Source: Sphingomonadales bacterium (GTDB lineage: Bacteria; Pseudomonadota; Alphaproteobacteria; Sphingomonadales; Sphingomonadaceae). Taken from it: a stretch of 55,021 nucleotides of DNA. The first letter of the stretch is position 1. Every line of letters begins with the position of its first letter. Both the position numbers and the translations under genes were made by a program. The notes below the pieces were generated by a model. The model was not told the DNA's origin, did not search any database, and was given only the letters and a program-made list of their open reading frames with translations. Shown in pieces: positions 1 to 8,136 of the stretch. The stretch lies in contig JANXVZ010000001.1 in NCBI GenBank assembly GCA_025351405.1, positions 1-55,021 of the forward strand. Direction: 5' to 3'.

Positions 1-362
1 TGATAGACGCCGGTCAGCGACGGCACGGGGGTGCGGGTGTCGGTCGTCACCTTGACGCGCAGGCGCAGGTTGAGCGCCATCGACAGCAGGTGATAGACGA
101 CGTCGAAGCGCTCGGGCCGGTCGGGGTAGTCGACTCCGCAGATGTCGATCAGCTGGTTGAGCCGCAACGCCGGATCGTCACGCAGGCTGGTGATCGCTGT
201 GACCAACGCCTCGCGCCGAACGGTAACCGCGGTTTCATGCGCGGCGTAGGCGATCTCGATCACTGCGTCGCCAAGCAGCGCGCGCAGATGGTCGGCGAGG
301 CCATCGACCGATGCCATTACCGGCCAGCTGTCGCGGCCGAGGTCGGGGGCGGTGACGCTCAT
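1..362 (-). CDS. nuoC: NADH-quinone oxidoreductase subunit C, N-terminal part (cut by window edge)
   Basis: Peripheral-arm subunit of respiratory complex I (the 30 kDa subunit), which helps hold the iron-sulfur connecting module on the cytoplasmic side of the membrane. I read the minus strand from an ATG at 362; about 120 residues are visible and no stop occurs before the window edge. The segment [20 protein letters not shown], followed by LRLRVKV, is the characteristic start of the NuoC core domain. The start codon overlaps the nuoB stop (ATGA at 362-359), so translation is probably coupled. The C-terminal half lies outside the window, and nuoD would be expected next. Confidence 0.93.
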   Translation of the reverse strand, partial: MSVTAPDLGRDSWPVMASVDGLADHLRALLGDAVIEIAYAAHETAVTVRREALVTAITSLRDDPALRLNQLIDICGVDYPDRPERFDVVYHLLSMALNLRLRVKVTTDTRTPVPSLTGVY

Positions 363-928
363 CGTTCGAAGCTGCCGACGCGGCGGATCTTCCGCTGCAA
401 AGCCAGGATGCCGTACAACAGTGCCTCGGCGGTCGGCGGGCAGCCGGGCACATAGATATCGACCGGCACGATGCGGTCACAACCGCGCACCACCGAATAG
501 CTGTAGTGATAATAGCCGCCGCCATTGGCGCAGCTGCCCATCGAGATGACGTAGCGCGGCTCTGCCATCTGGTCGTAGACGCGGCGCAGCGCCGGCGCCA
601 TCTTGTTGCACAGCGTGCCGGCGACGATCATCACGTCGGACTGGCGCGGCGATGCGCGGGGGGCAACGCCAAACCTTTCAAGGTCATAGCGCGGCATGTT
701 GGTGTGCATCATCTCGACGGCACAGCACGCCAGCCCGAAGGTCATCCACCACAGCGAGCCGGTGCGCGCCCAGTGGAACAGGTCCTCGGTCGAGGCGACG
801 AGGAAGCCCTTGTCGGAAACTTCCTTGTTGATGTCGGACAGGAAGCCGTCGCGGTTGTCACCCGGCAAGGTCAGCCCGCGCGCCTGCTGGTCTTCGGTCA
901 GCGCCACCGGAGTTTCGATCACTCCCAT
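359..928 (-). CDS. nuoB: NADH-quinone oxidoreductase subunit B
   Basis: Complex I subunit carrying the terminal 4Fe-4S cluster N2, which passes electrons to ubiquinone. The 189-residue protein has the expected ligand set: adjacent Cys68-Cys69 ([10 protein letters not shown]), Cys133 ([12 protein letters not shown]) and Cys163 ([12 protein letters not shown]). I chose the start MGVIETPV at 928; a longer reading frame extends upstream but would run further into nuoA. The start lies 10 bases inside the end of nuoA, and the stop overlaps nuoC, so nuoA-nuoB-nuoC is one tightly coupled operon. The length is normal for alphaproteobacterial NuoB. Confidence 0.97.
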   Translation of the reverse strand: MGVIETPVALTEDQQARGLTLPGDNRDGFLSDINKEVSDKGFLVASTEDLFHWARTGSLWWMTFGLACCAVEMMHTNMPRYDLERFGVAPRASPRQSDVMIVAGTLCNKMAPALRRVYDQMAEPRYVISMGSCANGGGYYHYSYSVVRGCDRIVPVDIYVPGCPPTAEALLYGILALQRKIRRVGSFER

Positions 929-1296
929 TCCAGCGCTCCCACCTTCCACGCATAGACCAGCCCGATGGCCAGCTCGCCGAGAAATTCCATCATCGCCCAC
1001 CAGCCCGGCACGCCGCTCCAGTGCAGCGATACCGCCCAGGGAAACAGGAACGCCGCCTCCAGGTCGAAGACGATGAACAGGATGGCGACGAGGTAGAAAC
1101 GCACGTCGAACTGGGCGCGGCTGTCGGAGAAAGCCGGAAAGCCGCTCTCATATTCGCTCAGCTTGACGGTATCGGGCTTCGACGTTCCGGTGAGGCCGGA
1201 AACCAGGATCGGCGCGCCAACGAAAATCAGCGCAAACGCAATGGCGACCGCCAGAAACAGCAGGATCGGCAGGTACTGGGTGGCGATTGCGGACAT
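919..1296 (-). CDS. nuoA: NADH-quinone oxidoreductase subunit A
   Basis: Small membrane subunit of complex I, 125 residues, with three hydrophobic segments at roughly 8-33, 66-88 and 98-118. It contains the conserved sequences [12 protein letters not shown] and [20 protein letters not shown]; the acidic residues in the second lie in a membrane helix near the quinone/proton-coupling region. The ATG at 1296 is the first gene of the nuo operon, about 35 bases after a predicted promoter. Its end overlaps the nuoB start by 10 bases. Confidence 0.97.
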   Translation of the reverse strand: MSAIATQYLPILLFLAVAIAFALIFVGAPILVSGLTGTSKPDTVKLSEYESGFPAFSDSRAQFDVRFYLVAILFIVFDLEAAFLFPWAVSLHWSGVPGWWAMMEFLGELAIGLVYAWKVGALEWE

Positions 1297-1337
1297 GGTG
1301 AATTACGGGCTTTCGCTGCGACGGCCGTGTTGCGGGC

Positions 1338-1366
1338 CTTCTAGGCCGGGGCCGCGTTGCGGGCAA
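1338..1366 (-). promoter_or_regulatory. Predicted promoter of the nuo operon
   Basis: On the minus strand a -35-like TTGCCC (1366-1361) is followed after 17 bases by a -10-like TAGAAG (1343-1338), placing a start site near 1331 and a leader of about 35 bases before nuoA. The stretch also holds two near-identical 15-base copies of GGCCGYGTTGCGGGC at 1323-1337 and 1350-1364. This is a consensus-like match only. Confidence 0.4.
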
Positions 1367-1407
1367 GGGCGCTGCGCTGCGGCATGGAGGTTTGGCGCTT
1401 GAAGTGG

Positions 1408-2205
1408 CTAGCGCAGCGCCCCCGCCACCAGGCGATGCAGCTTCGACTGGATATTGCCGTTTGCCGCGACAATCTCCTGCCGCGCCACCATGTTGTCCTG
1501 GCCGCGATAATCGGTGACGAAGCCGCCCGCCTCGCGCACCAGCAGGATTCCCGCCGCGACGTCCCAATATTGCAGGCCCGATTCCCAGAAGCCGTCGAAG
1601 CGGCCGGCCGCAACCCAGGCGAGATCGAGCGACGCCGCGCCGAAGCGCCTGACCCCGGCAACTTCGGGCATGACAGCCGACATGATGCCGGAAAACTGCT
1701 GGAAATTGCCATGGCCCTGGTAGGGGATTCCGGTCGCGACCACGCAATCCGGCAGTTCACGCCGCGCCGAGACGCGCAGGCGGCGGTCCGACAACCAGGC
1801 GCCCCGGCCCTTTTCGGCCCAGAAGCTTTCCCCGGTCAGCGGCTGATGGATCAACCCGGCGACGACTTCGCCCTGTACCTCGGCGGCGATCGAGATGGCG
1901 AAGTGCGGCATCCCGTGGAGGAAATTGGTGGTGCCATCCAAGGGATCGACGATCCAGCGCGCCTGGGTTTCGGCGCCGATGGTCTCGCCGCTTTCCTCCA
2001 TCAGGAGCCCCCAGTCGGGACGGGCATGGGTCAGCACCTCGCCGATCGCCTGTTCCGCGGCGCGGTCGGCGTTGGAGACGAAATCGGCAGGGCCCTTGCG
2101 GCTGACCTGGAGTGCATCCACTTCGTTGAAGTCGCGGCGCAACCGCGGCGCCGCCTTGCGCGCGGCCTTTTCCATGATGGTGATGAGGGCGGAATGGGCG
2201 ACCAT
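1408..2205 (-). CDS. suhB: Inositol-1-monophosphatase family protein (SuhB-like)
   Basis: Mg-dependent phosphatase of the inositol monophosphatase family, 265 residues, cytoplasmic. The diagnostic motif WIVDPLDGTTNF places metal ligands at Asp87 and Asp90, with Glu70-Glu71 (LLMEESG) as the third site. The second family motif YWDVAAGILLVREAGG gives Asp214. In bacteria SuhB both dephosphorylates inositol phosphates and can assist rRNA transcription antitermination; which role applies here cannot be told from sequence. It lies downstream of efp on the same strand, separated by 136 bases containing two hairpin repeats, and upstream of nuoA. Confidence 0.93.
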   Translation of the reverse strand: MVAHSALITIMEKAARKAAPRLRRDFNEVDALQVSRKGPADFVSNADRAAEQAIGEVLTHARPDWGLLMEESGETIGAETQARWIVDPLDGTTNFLHGMPHFAISIAAEVQGEVVAGLIHQPLTGESFWAEKGRGAWLSDRRLRVSARRELPDCVVATGIPYQGHGNFQQFSGIMSAVMPEVAGVRRFGAASLDLAWVAAGRFDGFWESGLQYWDVAAGILLVREAGGFVTDYRGQDNMVARQEIVAANGNIQSKLHRLVAGALR

Positions 2206-2216
2206 GAAAAACTCCT

Positions 2217-2334
2217 CCCCACCCTTTCAAGGGAGGGGCTAGGGGTGGGTGCGAGCGTGCCGAGCGGTAAGGAAGACGGGGCGGCGGCGAGGTTCGTGAC
2301 CCGCCCATCCGCAACCCCGCCCTTGAAAGGGCGG
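2217..2334. repeat. Pair of related hairpins, REP/BIME-like, between efp and suhB
   Basis: Two G+C-rich near-palindromes share the core CCCTTTCAAGGG or its complement. The first (2217-2238) reads CCCCACCCTT, TC, AAGGGAGGGG with one mismatch in the stem. The second (2317-2334) reads CCGCCCTT, GA, AAGGGCGG. They lie in opposite orientation about 80 bases apart. The second lies just after the efp stop on the minus strand and could end efp transcription, although no T-run follows. The layout resembles paired extragenic palindromes (BIME) or a small MITE. Confidence 0.6.
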
Positions 2335-2341
2335 TGAGACT

Positions 2342-2905
2342 TTAGTCCGCCCGCCGCACATATTCGCGCGCATAGGTATCGACGACGATCTTGGTGCCCA
2401 CGCCGATGAACGGCGGAACCATGACCCGGACGCCATTTTCCAGCGTTGCCGGCTTGTAGCTGGAAGACGCCGTCTGCCCCTTCACCACGGCCTCGGTGTC
2501 GGCGATCAGCGCCTCGATCTGGTCGGGCAACTGCACCGAAACCGGCTTGTCCTCATAGGTTTCCATGACAACGTCCATGCCATCGGTGAGGAAGTCCGCC
2601 GCATCGCCGAGCAGGTCGCGGCTCATGGTCATCTGGTCATAGTTTTCCTTGTCCATGAAGGTCAGCAGCTCGCCTTCGGCAAACAGGAACTGGAAATCGC
2701 GGGTATCGAGCCGGACTTTCTCGAGCGTCTCGGCGGAACGGAAGCGCTCGTTGGTCTTGCGACCGTCCATGAGGTTCTTCAATTCGACCTGCATGTAGGC
2801 GCCGCCCTTGCCCGGCTGGGTGTGCTGGATCTTTACCGCGCGCCACAGGCCGTTCTGGTACTCGACGATGTTGCCGGGGCGGATTTCGACAGCGTTGATC
2901 TTCAC
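2342..2905 (-). CDS. efp: Elongation factor P
   Basis: Translation factor that rescues ribosomes stalled at consecutive prolines, 187 residues with three beta-barrel domains. The domain I loop [10 protein letters not shown] has Lys33 at the site that is post-translationally modified in many bacteria. The central segment [22 protein letters not shown] and the C-terminal [19 protein letters not shown] are typical. No EpmA/EpmB or EarP gene is visible in the window, so the modification type is unknown. The gene lies between the DUF5694 gene upstream and hairpin repeats downstream. Confidence 0.97.
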   Translation of the reverse strand: MKINAVEIRPGNIVEYQNGLWRAVKIQHTQPGKGGAYMQVELKNLMDGRKTNERFRSAETLEKVRLDTRDFQFLFAEGELLTFMDKENYDQMTMSRDLLGDAADFLTDGMDVVMETYEDKPVSVQLPDQIEALIADTEAVVKGQTASSSYKPATLENGVRVMVPPFIGVGTKIVVDTYAREYVRRAD

Positions 2906-2976
2906 GGGTTGGTCTCTTGCCGGAACGGGAAGCGGCAGCCCTTAGCCGGTCAGCCGCGTTCTGCCAACCACGACGC

Positions 2977-3816
2977 CTATTTCGCTGCCGCGGCGCGTTT
3001 CAGATACGGCAGCGGATCGACACTGACATAGCCTGGAACGGTGCCGGCGAAGTGACGCAACCAATAGCTGTGGCCGCTGCCATAAACGACAAGCACGCGG
3101 TCCCCGGGCTTTGCCACCGACATCAGCTTGCCGAAAATCTTGGCATTGCGCAGGTACCACATGGCGTTGAGGTCGGCACCGGCCTGGTTGTCGTGATCGC
3201 CGATGGTCAGCAGTCCGTAATAGCTGTCCATGCCGGTCACCGCCGTCCCCGGAATATTGAGGGCGACCAGCGACTGGGCGACGGTGCGGCTTTTCTGGGC
3301 GGCGCCGAAAACCTTGAGCCAGGCCGCAACCGCGACATTGGTGGCGTCCAGCTCGGCCTTCTGCCCGAATTTGTTTGCGGCCTCCTCGACCTTGTCGAAG
3401 GGGAAATAGTCAGGCTCTCCGTCCTTGGGCTGTTCGTCGATGCCCTCCACGCGCTTCAGGCCCGCAACGCGCGCGGTGCGATAGCCGATCTGGACGATCT
3501 CGTTTGCGTCCCTTGCGAGCATGGCGTCGTCGAACCGGGTATATTCGGCGATGCCGAGGTCTGGCGCGTCGCTCTGCATCTCGACCATGACACGCGTTGG
3601 CCTGAACGCAGCTATGGCATGGGCAACGGTCTCCAGCTGCCGCTGCCGGGCCGGGGTAAGGACGGAATCAACCTTGATATTGTTCCTGTCGAGACCCGGA
3701 TTGCCGAAGTGATAGGCACCAAGGACCATGACTTCGATCGGCCCTTGTCGAGGCGCACCAACCGCCGCCGCACTGCTCACGGCCAGCGCCAGTGCCACCA
3801 AAACATTCGACATCAT
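2977..3816 (-). CDS. Exported DUF5694 family protein, TraB/Tiki-like
   Basis: A 279-residue protein with an N-terminal signal peptide (hydrophobic VLVALALAVSSAAAVGA, probable cleavage near residue 21), so probably periplasmic. Visible landmarks are IEVMVLGAYHFGNPGLD near the start, KVDSVLTPARQRQLE, VMVEMQSDAPD, EPDYFPFD, and VLVVYGSGHSYWLRH near the end. I recognise these from DUF5694, a family of unknown function. The GxYHF start and GxGH end recall the TraB/Tiki fold of metal-dependent proteases, but that link is inference. It lies between thiE and efp on the same strand with short gaps, perhaps co-transcribed. Confidence 0.8.
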   Translation of the reverse strand: MMSNVLVALALAVSSAAAVGAPRQGPIEVMVLGAYHFGNPGLDRNNIKVDSVLTPARQRQLETVAHAIAAFRPTRVMVEMQSDAPDLGIAEYTRFDDAMLARDANEIVQIGYRTARVAGLKRVEGIDEQPKDGEPDYFPFDKVEEAANKFGQKAELDATNVAVAAWLKVFGAAQKSRTVAQSLVALNIPGTAVTGMDSYYGLLTIGDHDNQAGADLNAMWYLRNAKIFGKLMSVAKPGDRVLVVYGSGHSYWLRHFAGTVPGYVSVDPLPYLKRAAAAK

Positions 3817-3874
3817 GCCCTCGCCCCCTGTATTGCATCGACAATACGGTTGCGATTGCGAATGTCAAACGCGG

Positions 3875-4564
3875 TCAGCCGTCCAGAATCCCGGCGAATG
3901 CTGCAACCCCTGCCCCTGCGCCGTCCGGGTGGAGCCATACGGCATTGACGACGGCGATGAAGTCGGCCCCCGCATCGATCAACGGCGGCGCGTTAGCGGG
4001 CGTGATGCCACCGATGGCAACGCACGGCAGTTGGCTGAGGACAGTCCACCAGCGCAGGATTTCGGGTTGCGGGCGATATTGGCTCGGCTTGGTAGTCGTT
4101 TCATAAAACGCGCCGAACGCGACATAATCGGCACCCTGTTCGCCGGCCTCCATCGCCAGGTGCCGGCTGTCATGGCACGTCCGGCCGATCTGGGCATCGG
4201 GACCGAGCAGTTTTCGCGCGTCGGCGATGCTGCCATCGGACTGGCCGAGATGGACGCCATCTGCCCCCGCCCTGTGGGCAAGGTCGGCGCGATCATTGAG
4301 AATGAAGGCCACATCGGCGGCACTGCAGATCGGCAGCAACGCCTCGCAAGCCCGCAGCACATCGGCGTCGGGGACGTCCTTCAGGCGCAACTGGAAGGCT
4401 GCGACCGGGCCGCCATCGAGCGCCGCCTTGAGGCGTTCGACAAAGATCGGGATTTCAATCGCCGGAGGCGAGACGATGTAAAGCTGGCATGGCGGGCGCT
4501 TCTGCCGTTCGAAGCGGTCGCCGAAGCCGGGGTCGAGCGGAACGGTGTCGTCGGATTCGTGCAT
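3875..4564 (-). CDS. thiE: Thiamine phosphate synthase
   Basis: Joins hydroxymethylpyrimidine diphosphate to thiazole phosphate to make thiamine monophosphate; cytoplasmic TIM barrel. The start MHESDDTV at 4564 gives 229 residues, slightly longer than the usual 210-220 because of an N-terminal tail. Motifs seen: FQLRLKDV for pyrimidine/diphosphate binding, [24 protein letters not shown] for the metal-binding region, [10 protein letters not shown], then [11 protein letters not shown] and VAIGGIT. The usual IGxSxH is IGRTCH here. It is the last enzyme gene of the tkt-gap-pgk-fba series, 43 bases after the aldolase. I saw no TPP riboswitch upstream. Confidence 0.93.
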   Translation of the reverse strand: MHESDDTVPLDPGFGDRFERQKRPPCQLYIVSPPAIEIPIFVERLKAALDGGPVAAFQLRLKDVPDADVLRACEALLPICSAADVAFILNDRADLAHRAGADGVHLGQSDGSIADARKLLGPDAQIGRTCHDSRHLAMEAGEQGADYVAFGAFYETTTKPSQYRPQPEILRWWTVLSQLPCVAIGGITPANAPPLIDAGADFIAVVNAVWLHPDGAGAGVAAFAGILDG

Positions 4565-4607
4565 ACTCACCAGTCGAGCCTGTCGTGCGGGAGGAACGTC
4601 GCCACGC

Positions 4608-5525
4608 CTAGTCGCCGCCCTTGTAAATCCCGATGATCTTGTCGAGCATCGCCATGGCATCGGCCCGCGGCCGCTGGAAGGTGTTGCGCCCGATGATCGA
4701 ACCGTTGCCGCCGCCGTCGCGGATGTCACGCGCATCCTGGTAGACAGCATCGGCGCCCTTGGCGGCACCGCCCGAGAACACCACGATGCGGCGACCGTTG
4801 AAACATGATTTCACCACATGCGCCACGCGGGTCGATTGGGCCGACCAGTCGTTGCCTTCATAGGCCTTTTTGGCGTCTTTCTGCTCGATATGGTCGCTGG
4901 GCAGCTTGACCTTGATGATATGCGCCCCGGCCAGCGCTGCCATGTGCGCAGCATAGGCGCCCACATCCAGCGCCAGCTCCCCGGCCTTGGAGATTTCGCC
5001 GCCGCGCGGGTATGACCAGATGACCGTGGCGATACCGACAGCCTTGGCCTCCTGCGAAAGCTCGCGGATTTCCTCCATCAGTTCAAAGATATCGTCGGAC
5101 CCCGGATAGATGGTGAAGCCGATCGCCGAACAACCGAGGCGAAGCGCGTCATCGACCGTGCCGGTGACCGCCTGATTGATGCTGGTCGCCCAGCTGTTCG
5201 AACTGTTCACCTTGAGGATCGTCGGAATCTGCCCGGCAAACGTGTCTGCCCCCGCCTCGATCATGCCCAGCGGCGCGGCATAGGCGCTGAGCCCGGCATC
5301 GATGGCGAGCTGGAAATGATAATGGGGATCATAGGCGTCGGGATTGGGCGCGAAGCTGCGTGCCGGTCCGTGCTCGAAGCCTTGGTCCACGGGCAGGATG
5401 ACCAGCTTGCCGGTGCCACCCAGGCGCCCCTGCATCAGGATGCGCGCCAGGTTGGCCTTGGTGCCGGGGTTGTCGCTTTCGTAATTGCCGAGAATGGCGC
5501 GGACGGTTGGCGTCATCTTGTTCAT
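4608..5525 (-). CDS. fba: Class I fructose-bisphosphate aldolase (DhnA/FbaB type)
   Basis: Cleaves fructose 1,6-bisphosphate to dihydroxyacetone phosphate and glyceraldehyde 3-phosphate through a Schiff base, without metal. The 305-residue protein has the archaeal/DhnA-type class I landmarks [28 protein letters not shown], and [12 protein letters not shown], where Lys205 or Lys207 is the likely Schiff-base lysine. [11 protein letters not shown] is the C-terminal phosphate-binding region. It sits downstream of pgk and a small unknown gene and upstream of thiE on the same strand, consistent with a glycolytic/gluconeogenic operon. Confidence 0.94.
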   Translation of the reverse strand: MNKMTPTVRAILGNYESDNPGTKANLARILMQGRLGGTGKLVILPVDQGFEHGPARSFAPNPDAYDPHYHFQLAIDAGLSAYAAPLGMIEAGADTFAGQIPTILKVNSSNSWATSINQAVTGTVDDALRLGCSAIGFTIYPGSDDIFELMEEIRELSQEAKAVGIATVIWSYPRGGEISKAGELALDVGAYAAHMAALAGAHIIKVKLPSDHIEQKDAKKAYEGNDWSAQSTRVAHVVKSCFNGRRIVVFSGGAAKGADAVYQDARDIRDGGGNGSIIGRNTFQRPRADAMAMLDKIIGIYKGGD

Positions 5526-5545
5526 CGGGGCGATCCTTGGGTCTA

Positions 5546-5878
5546 TCAGGCGCGGAAATGCAGTTCGGCGACCTGGACGAAAAGTTCAAAGATGCTTTCG
5601 GCGATCTGCGAGGCTTCAACTTCGGTCATCATCTTCAACGTGTTGGCGACTGCGCCCAGCTTGATGGTGCCGCCTTCGACAACGGCTCCGCTGCGGGTCA
5701 TGCGGTCGGTTATCTCGTTATAGATAATCCGCTCCTCGGGCGCGAATTGTTCGCCCTTCAGGTCGCGGATGGCGCGGAATGCCTCGCCGATACGGTCGTG
5801 GATCGGATCGGCCGATCGTGCCAGCTTCCACGCTGCCGGGTACAGCCGCTCCCACAGATGGTCCACATCGATCGTCAT
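5546..5878 (-). CDS. Small unknown protein encoded between pgk and fba
   Basis: A 110-residue soluble protein that I do not recognise. It is predicted mainly helical and acidic, with no signal peptide or membrane segment; visible segments include [40 protein letters not shown] and [16 protein letters not shown]. Its ATG overlaps the pgk stop (ATGA at 5878-5875), and fba starts 20 bases downstream, so it is translated as part of the glycolytic operon. That placement is the only clue to a role; an enzyme regulator or assembly partner is a guess. Codon use looks like its neighbours, supporting a real gene. Confidence 0.8.
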   Translation of the reverse strand: MTIDVDHLWERLYPAAWKLARSADPIHDRIGEAFRAIRDLKGEQFAPEERIIYNEITDRMTRSGAVVEGGTIKLGAVANTLKMMTEVEASQIAESIFELFVQVAELHFRA

Positions 5879-7074
5879 GCCGTGCCCCTTTCAAGTGCAA
5901 CCACACCCGGCAGCGGCTTGCCCTCCATCCATTCCAGAAAGGCGCCGCCGGCGGCAGAAACATAGCTGAAATCATCGGCAACACCGGCATGGTTGAGCGC
6001 CGCCACGGTATCGCCGCCGCCGGCCACCGACACCAGCCCGCCACTCGTCGTCAACGCTGCGGCAATCCGCGCCAGCGACACCGTGCCGGCATCGAACGGC
6101 GGCAATTCAAAGGCGCCCAGCGGACCGTTCCACACCAGCGTTCGACAGGTTTTCAGCGCATCGGCAAGCGCTTCGACAGCCGCCTCGCCAAGATCGAGGA
6201 TCATTTCGTCGGCGGCGACCTCGTGGACATTGCAGGTGCGATGGGGAGCGTGGGCGGCAAACTCTCTGGCCACCACGACATCATATGGCAGGTGCACGGT
6301 GCAGCCCGCCGCGTCTGCGCGCGCCAGTATAGCGAGCACCGTAGGCGCAAGGTCGTGCTCGCAAAGCGACTTGCCGACATCGATGCCGCGCGCCGCGAGA
6401 AAGGTATTGGCCATGCCGCCGCCGATCATCAGGTGATCGACCTTGTCGACCAGATGCGTCAGCACGTCGAGCTTGGACGAAACCTTGGCGCCACCGACCA
6501 CCGCTGCCACCGGATGCTCCGGATTGCCGAGCGCCGCGTCGAGCGCCTTCAGTTCGGCCTGCATGGCGCGCCCGGCAAAAGCCGGCAGGACATGGGCAAG
6601 GCCTTCGGTCGACGCATGGGCGCGGTGAGCGGCAGAAAAGGCGTCGTTGACGTAAAAGTCGCCCAGTTCGGCGAGCGCGGCGACGAATGCCGGGTCATTG
6701 GCCTCCTCGCCGGCATGGAAGCGGGTATTTTCGAGGACGGCAACGTCACCGGCGGCCATCGCGGCAACACCCGCCTGTGCGATGGGCCCGATGCAATCGG
6801 CGATAAAGCGCACCGGCCGCCCCAGCACATTGGCCAGCGCCGCCGCCGATGGCGCCAGCGTTTCATCGAGATCGAAACCGGCCGGCCGGCCGAAATGCGA
6901 CAGGACCAGCACTTTCGCGCCGCGGTCCGCGAGCGCGGCGATTGTCGGCACCGCCATGGCGAGGCGCGTCGCGTCGCCGACAGCACCGTGGACCATTGGC
7001 ACGTTCAGGTCGGCCCGGACCAGAACGGTCTTGCCGGCAAGATCGGGCATGTCGTCGATGGTCTTGAAGGTCAT
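5875..7074 (-). CDS. pgk: Phosphoglycerate kinase
   Basis: Transfers phosphate between 1,3-bisphosphoglycerate and ADP in glycolysis and the reverse in gluconeogenesis. The 399-residue protein starts at MTFKTIDD (7074), seven bases after gap; an upstream in-frame extension overlaps gap and is not credible. Landmarks are [73 protein letters not shown] written as [24 protein letters not shown], and the nucleotide-loop GGGDTVAAL. Length is normal. It overlaps the following 110-residue gene by four bases. Confidence 0.97.
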   Translation of the reverse strand: MTFKTIDDMPDLAGKTVLVRADLNVPMVHGAVGDATRLAMAVPTIAALADRGAKVLVLSHFGRPAGFDLDETLAPSAAALANVLGRPVRFIADCIGPIAQAGVAAMAAGDVAVLENTRFHAGEEANDPAFVAALAELGDFYVNDAFSAAHRAHASTEGLAHVLPAFAGRAMQAELKALDAALGNPEHPVAAVVGGAKVSSKLDVLTHLVDKVDHLMIGGGMANTFLAARGIDVGKSLCEHDLAPTVLAILARADAAGCTVHLPYDVVVAREFAAHAPHRTCNVHEVAADEMILDLGEAAVEALADALKTCRTLVWNGPLGAFELPPFDAGTVSLARIAAALTTSGGLVSVAGGGDTVAALNHAGVADDFSYVSAAGGAFLEWMEGKPLPGVVALERGTA

Positions 7075-7081
7075 GGCGAAA

Positions 7082-8092
7082 CTACAGCAAAGCCCCCATC
7101 GCCACGGCGGTATCGGCCATGCGATTGGAAAAGCCCCATTCATTATCATACCAAGCGACGATGCGGACGAGGTTGCCGCCGATCACCGTGGTTTCGAGCG
7201 AATCGATCGTCGATGAAGCCGGGTTGTGGTTGAAATCGATGGAGACGAGGGGTTCATCGGTCCATTCCAGCACGCCCTTCAGCGGGCCAGAGGTCGCTGC
7301 AGCCTTGAGCGCGGCGTTGATCTCCTCCCGGGTCGTATCGCGACCGGCCACGAAGGTCAGGTCGACGAGGCTGACATTCGGTGTCGGCACCCGCACCGAC
7401 GAGCCATCCAGCTTTCCCTTCAATTGCGGCAGAACCTCGCCAAGGGCACGGGCGGCGCCGGTGCTCGTCGGGATCATCGACAAGGCGGCGGCCCGGGCGC
7501 GGCGCGGATCGTCGTGGATCTGGTCAAGGATGCGCTGGTCATTGGTGTAGCTGTGGATCGTCGTCATCAGGCCCTTGAGGATGCCGAATTCGCGATCGAG
7601 AACCATGGCGGCCGGGGCGAGGCAATTGGTCGTGCACGAGGCGTTGGAGACGATCTTGTGTTCGGCGGTCAACTTGTCATGGTTGACGCCATAAACGACG
7701 GTCAGATCCACGCCCTTGCCCGGAGCGGAAATCAGCACACGCTTTGCGCCCGCGGCCAGATGTGCGCCGGCCTTGGCAGCGTCGGTGAAGAAGCCGGTGC
7801 ACTCCAGTGCGATATCGACCCCCAGTTCGGCATGGGGCAGGTTTGCCGGGTCGCGCTCGGCTGTCACGCGGATGCGGTGACCATCGACAAGGATGCTGGC
7901 GCCATCGACCTCGACGCTGCCCGGGTAGGCGCCGTGCACCGAATCGCGCCGCAGCAACCGGGCGTTGGCGGCGGCATCGCCGAGGTCATTGATGGCGACG
8001 ACCTCGATATCGGTCCGCCCCGATTCATGGATGGCGCGCAGGACATTGCGACCGATACGTCCGAAGCCGTTGATGGCGACCTTGATGGCCAT
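7082..8092 (-). CDS. gap: Glyceraldehyde-3-phosphate dehydrogenase, type I
   Basis: Oxidises glyceraldehyde 3-phosphate to 1,3-bisphosphoglycerate with NAD. The 336-residue protein has the Rossmann start [16 protein letters not shown], the catalytic [12 protein letters not shown] with Cys153, the [11 protein letters not shown] segment with the catalytic histidine, and [12 protein letters not shown] at the C-terminus. Asp36 after the second strand (VVAINDLGD) favours NAD over NADP, as in glycolytic enzymes. It lies between tkt (44 bases upstream) and pgk (seven bases downstream) on the same strand. Confidence 0.97.
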   Translation of the reverse strand: MAIKVAINGFGRIGRNVLRAIHESGRTDIEVVAINDLGDAAANARLLRRDSVHGAYPGSVEVDGASILVDGHRIRVTAERDPANLPHAELGVDIALECTGFFTDAAKAGAHLAAGAKRVLISAPGKGVDLTVVYGVNHDKLTAEHKIVSNASCTTNCLAPAAMVLDREFGILKGLMTTIHSYTNDQRILDQIHDDPRRARAAALSMIPTSTGAARALGEVLPQLKGKLDGSSVRVPTPNVSLVDLTFVAGRDTTREEINAALKAAATSGPLKGVLEWTDEPLVSIDFNHNPASSTIDSLETTVIGGNLVRIVAWYDNEWGFSNRMADTAVAMGALL

Positions 8093-8136
8093 GGTATCGT
8101 GATTCCCTCGTTATGGCAGACCGAAATCCCGCCGAA

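Noticed and set aside
4565-4607. A TPP riboswitch in front of thiE
   Set aside because: Only 43 bases separate thiE from the aldolase stop, too few for the riboswitch, and its conserved CUGAGA-type core is not seen.
5546-5878. Chorismate mutase as the identity of the 110-residue gene in the glycolytic operon
   Set aside because: Size fits an AroQ protein, but the substrate-binding motif is absent. The real AroQ enzyme of this window is at 12060-12404.
5779-7233. A 484-codon plus-strand open frame antisense to pgk
   Set aside because: It is a shadow of pgk; the product is low-complexity and Arg/His-rich with no homology that I recognise.
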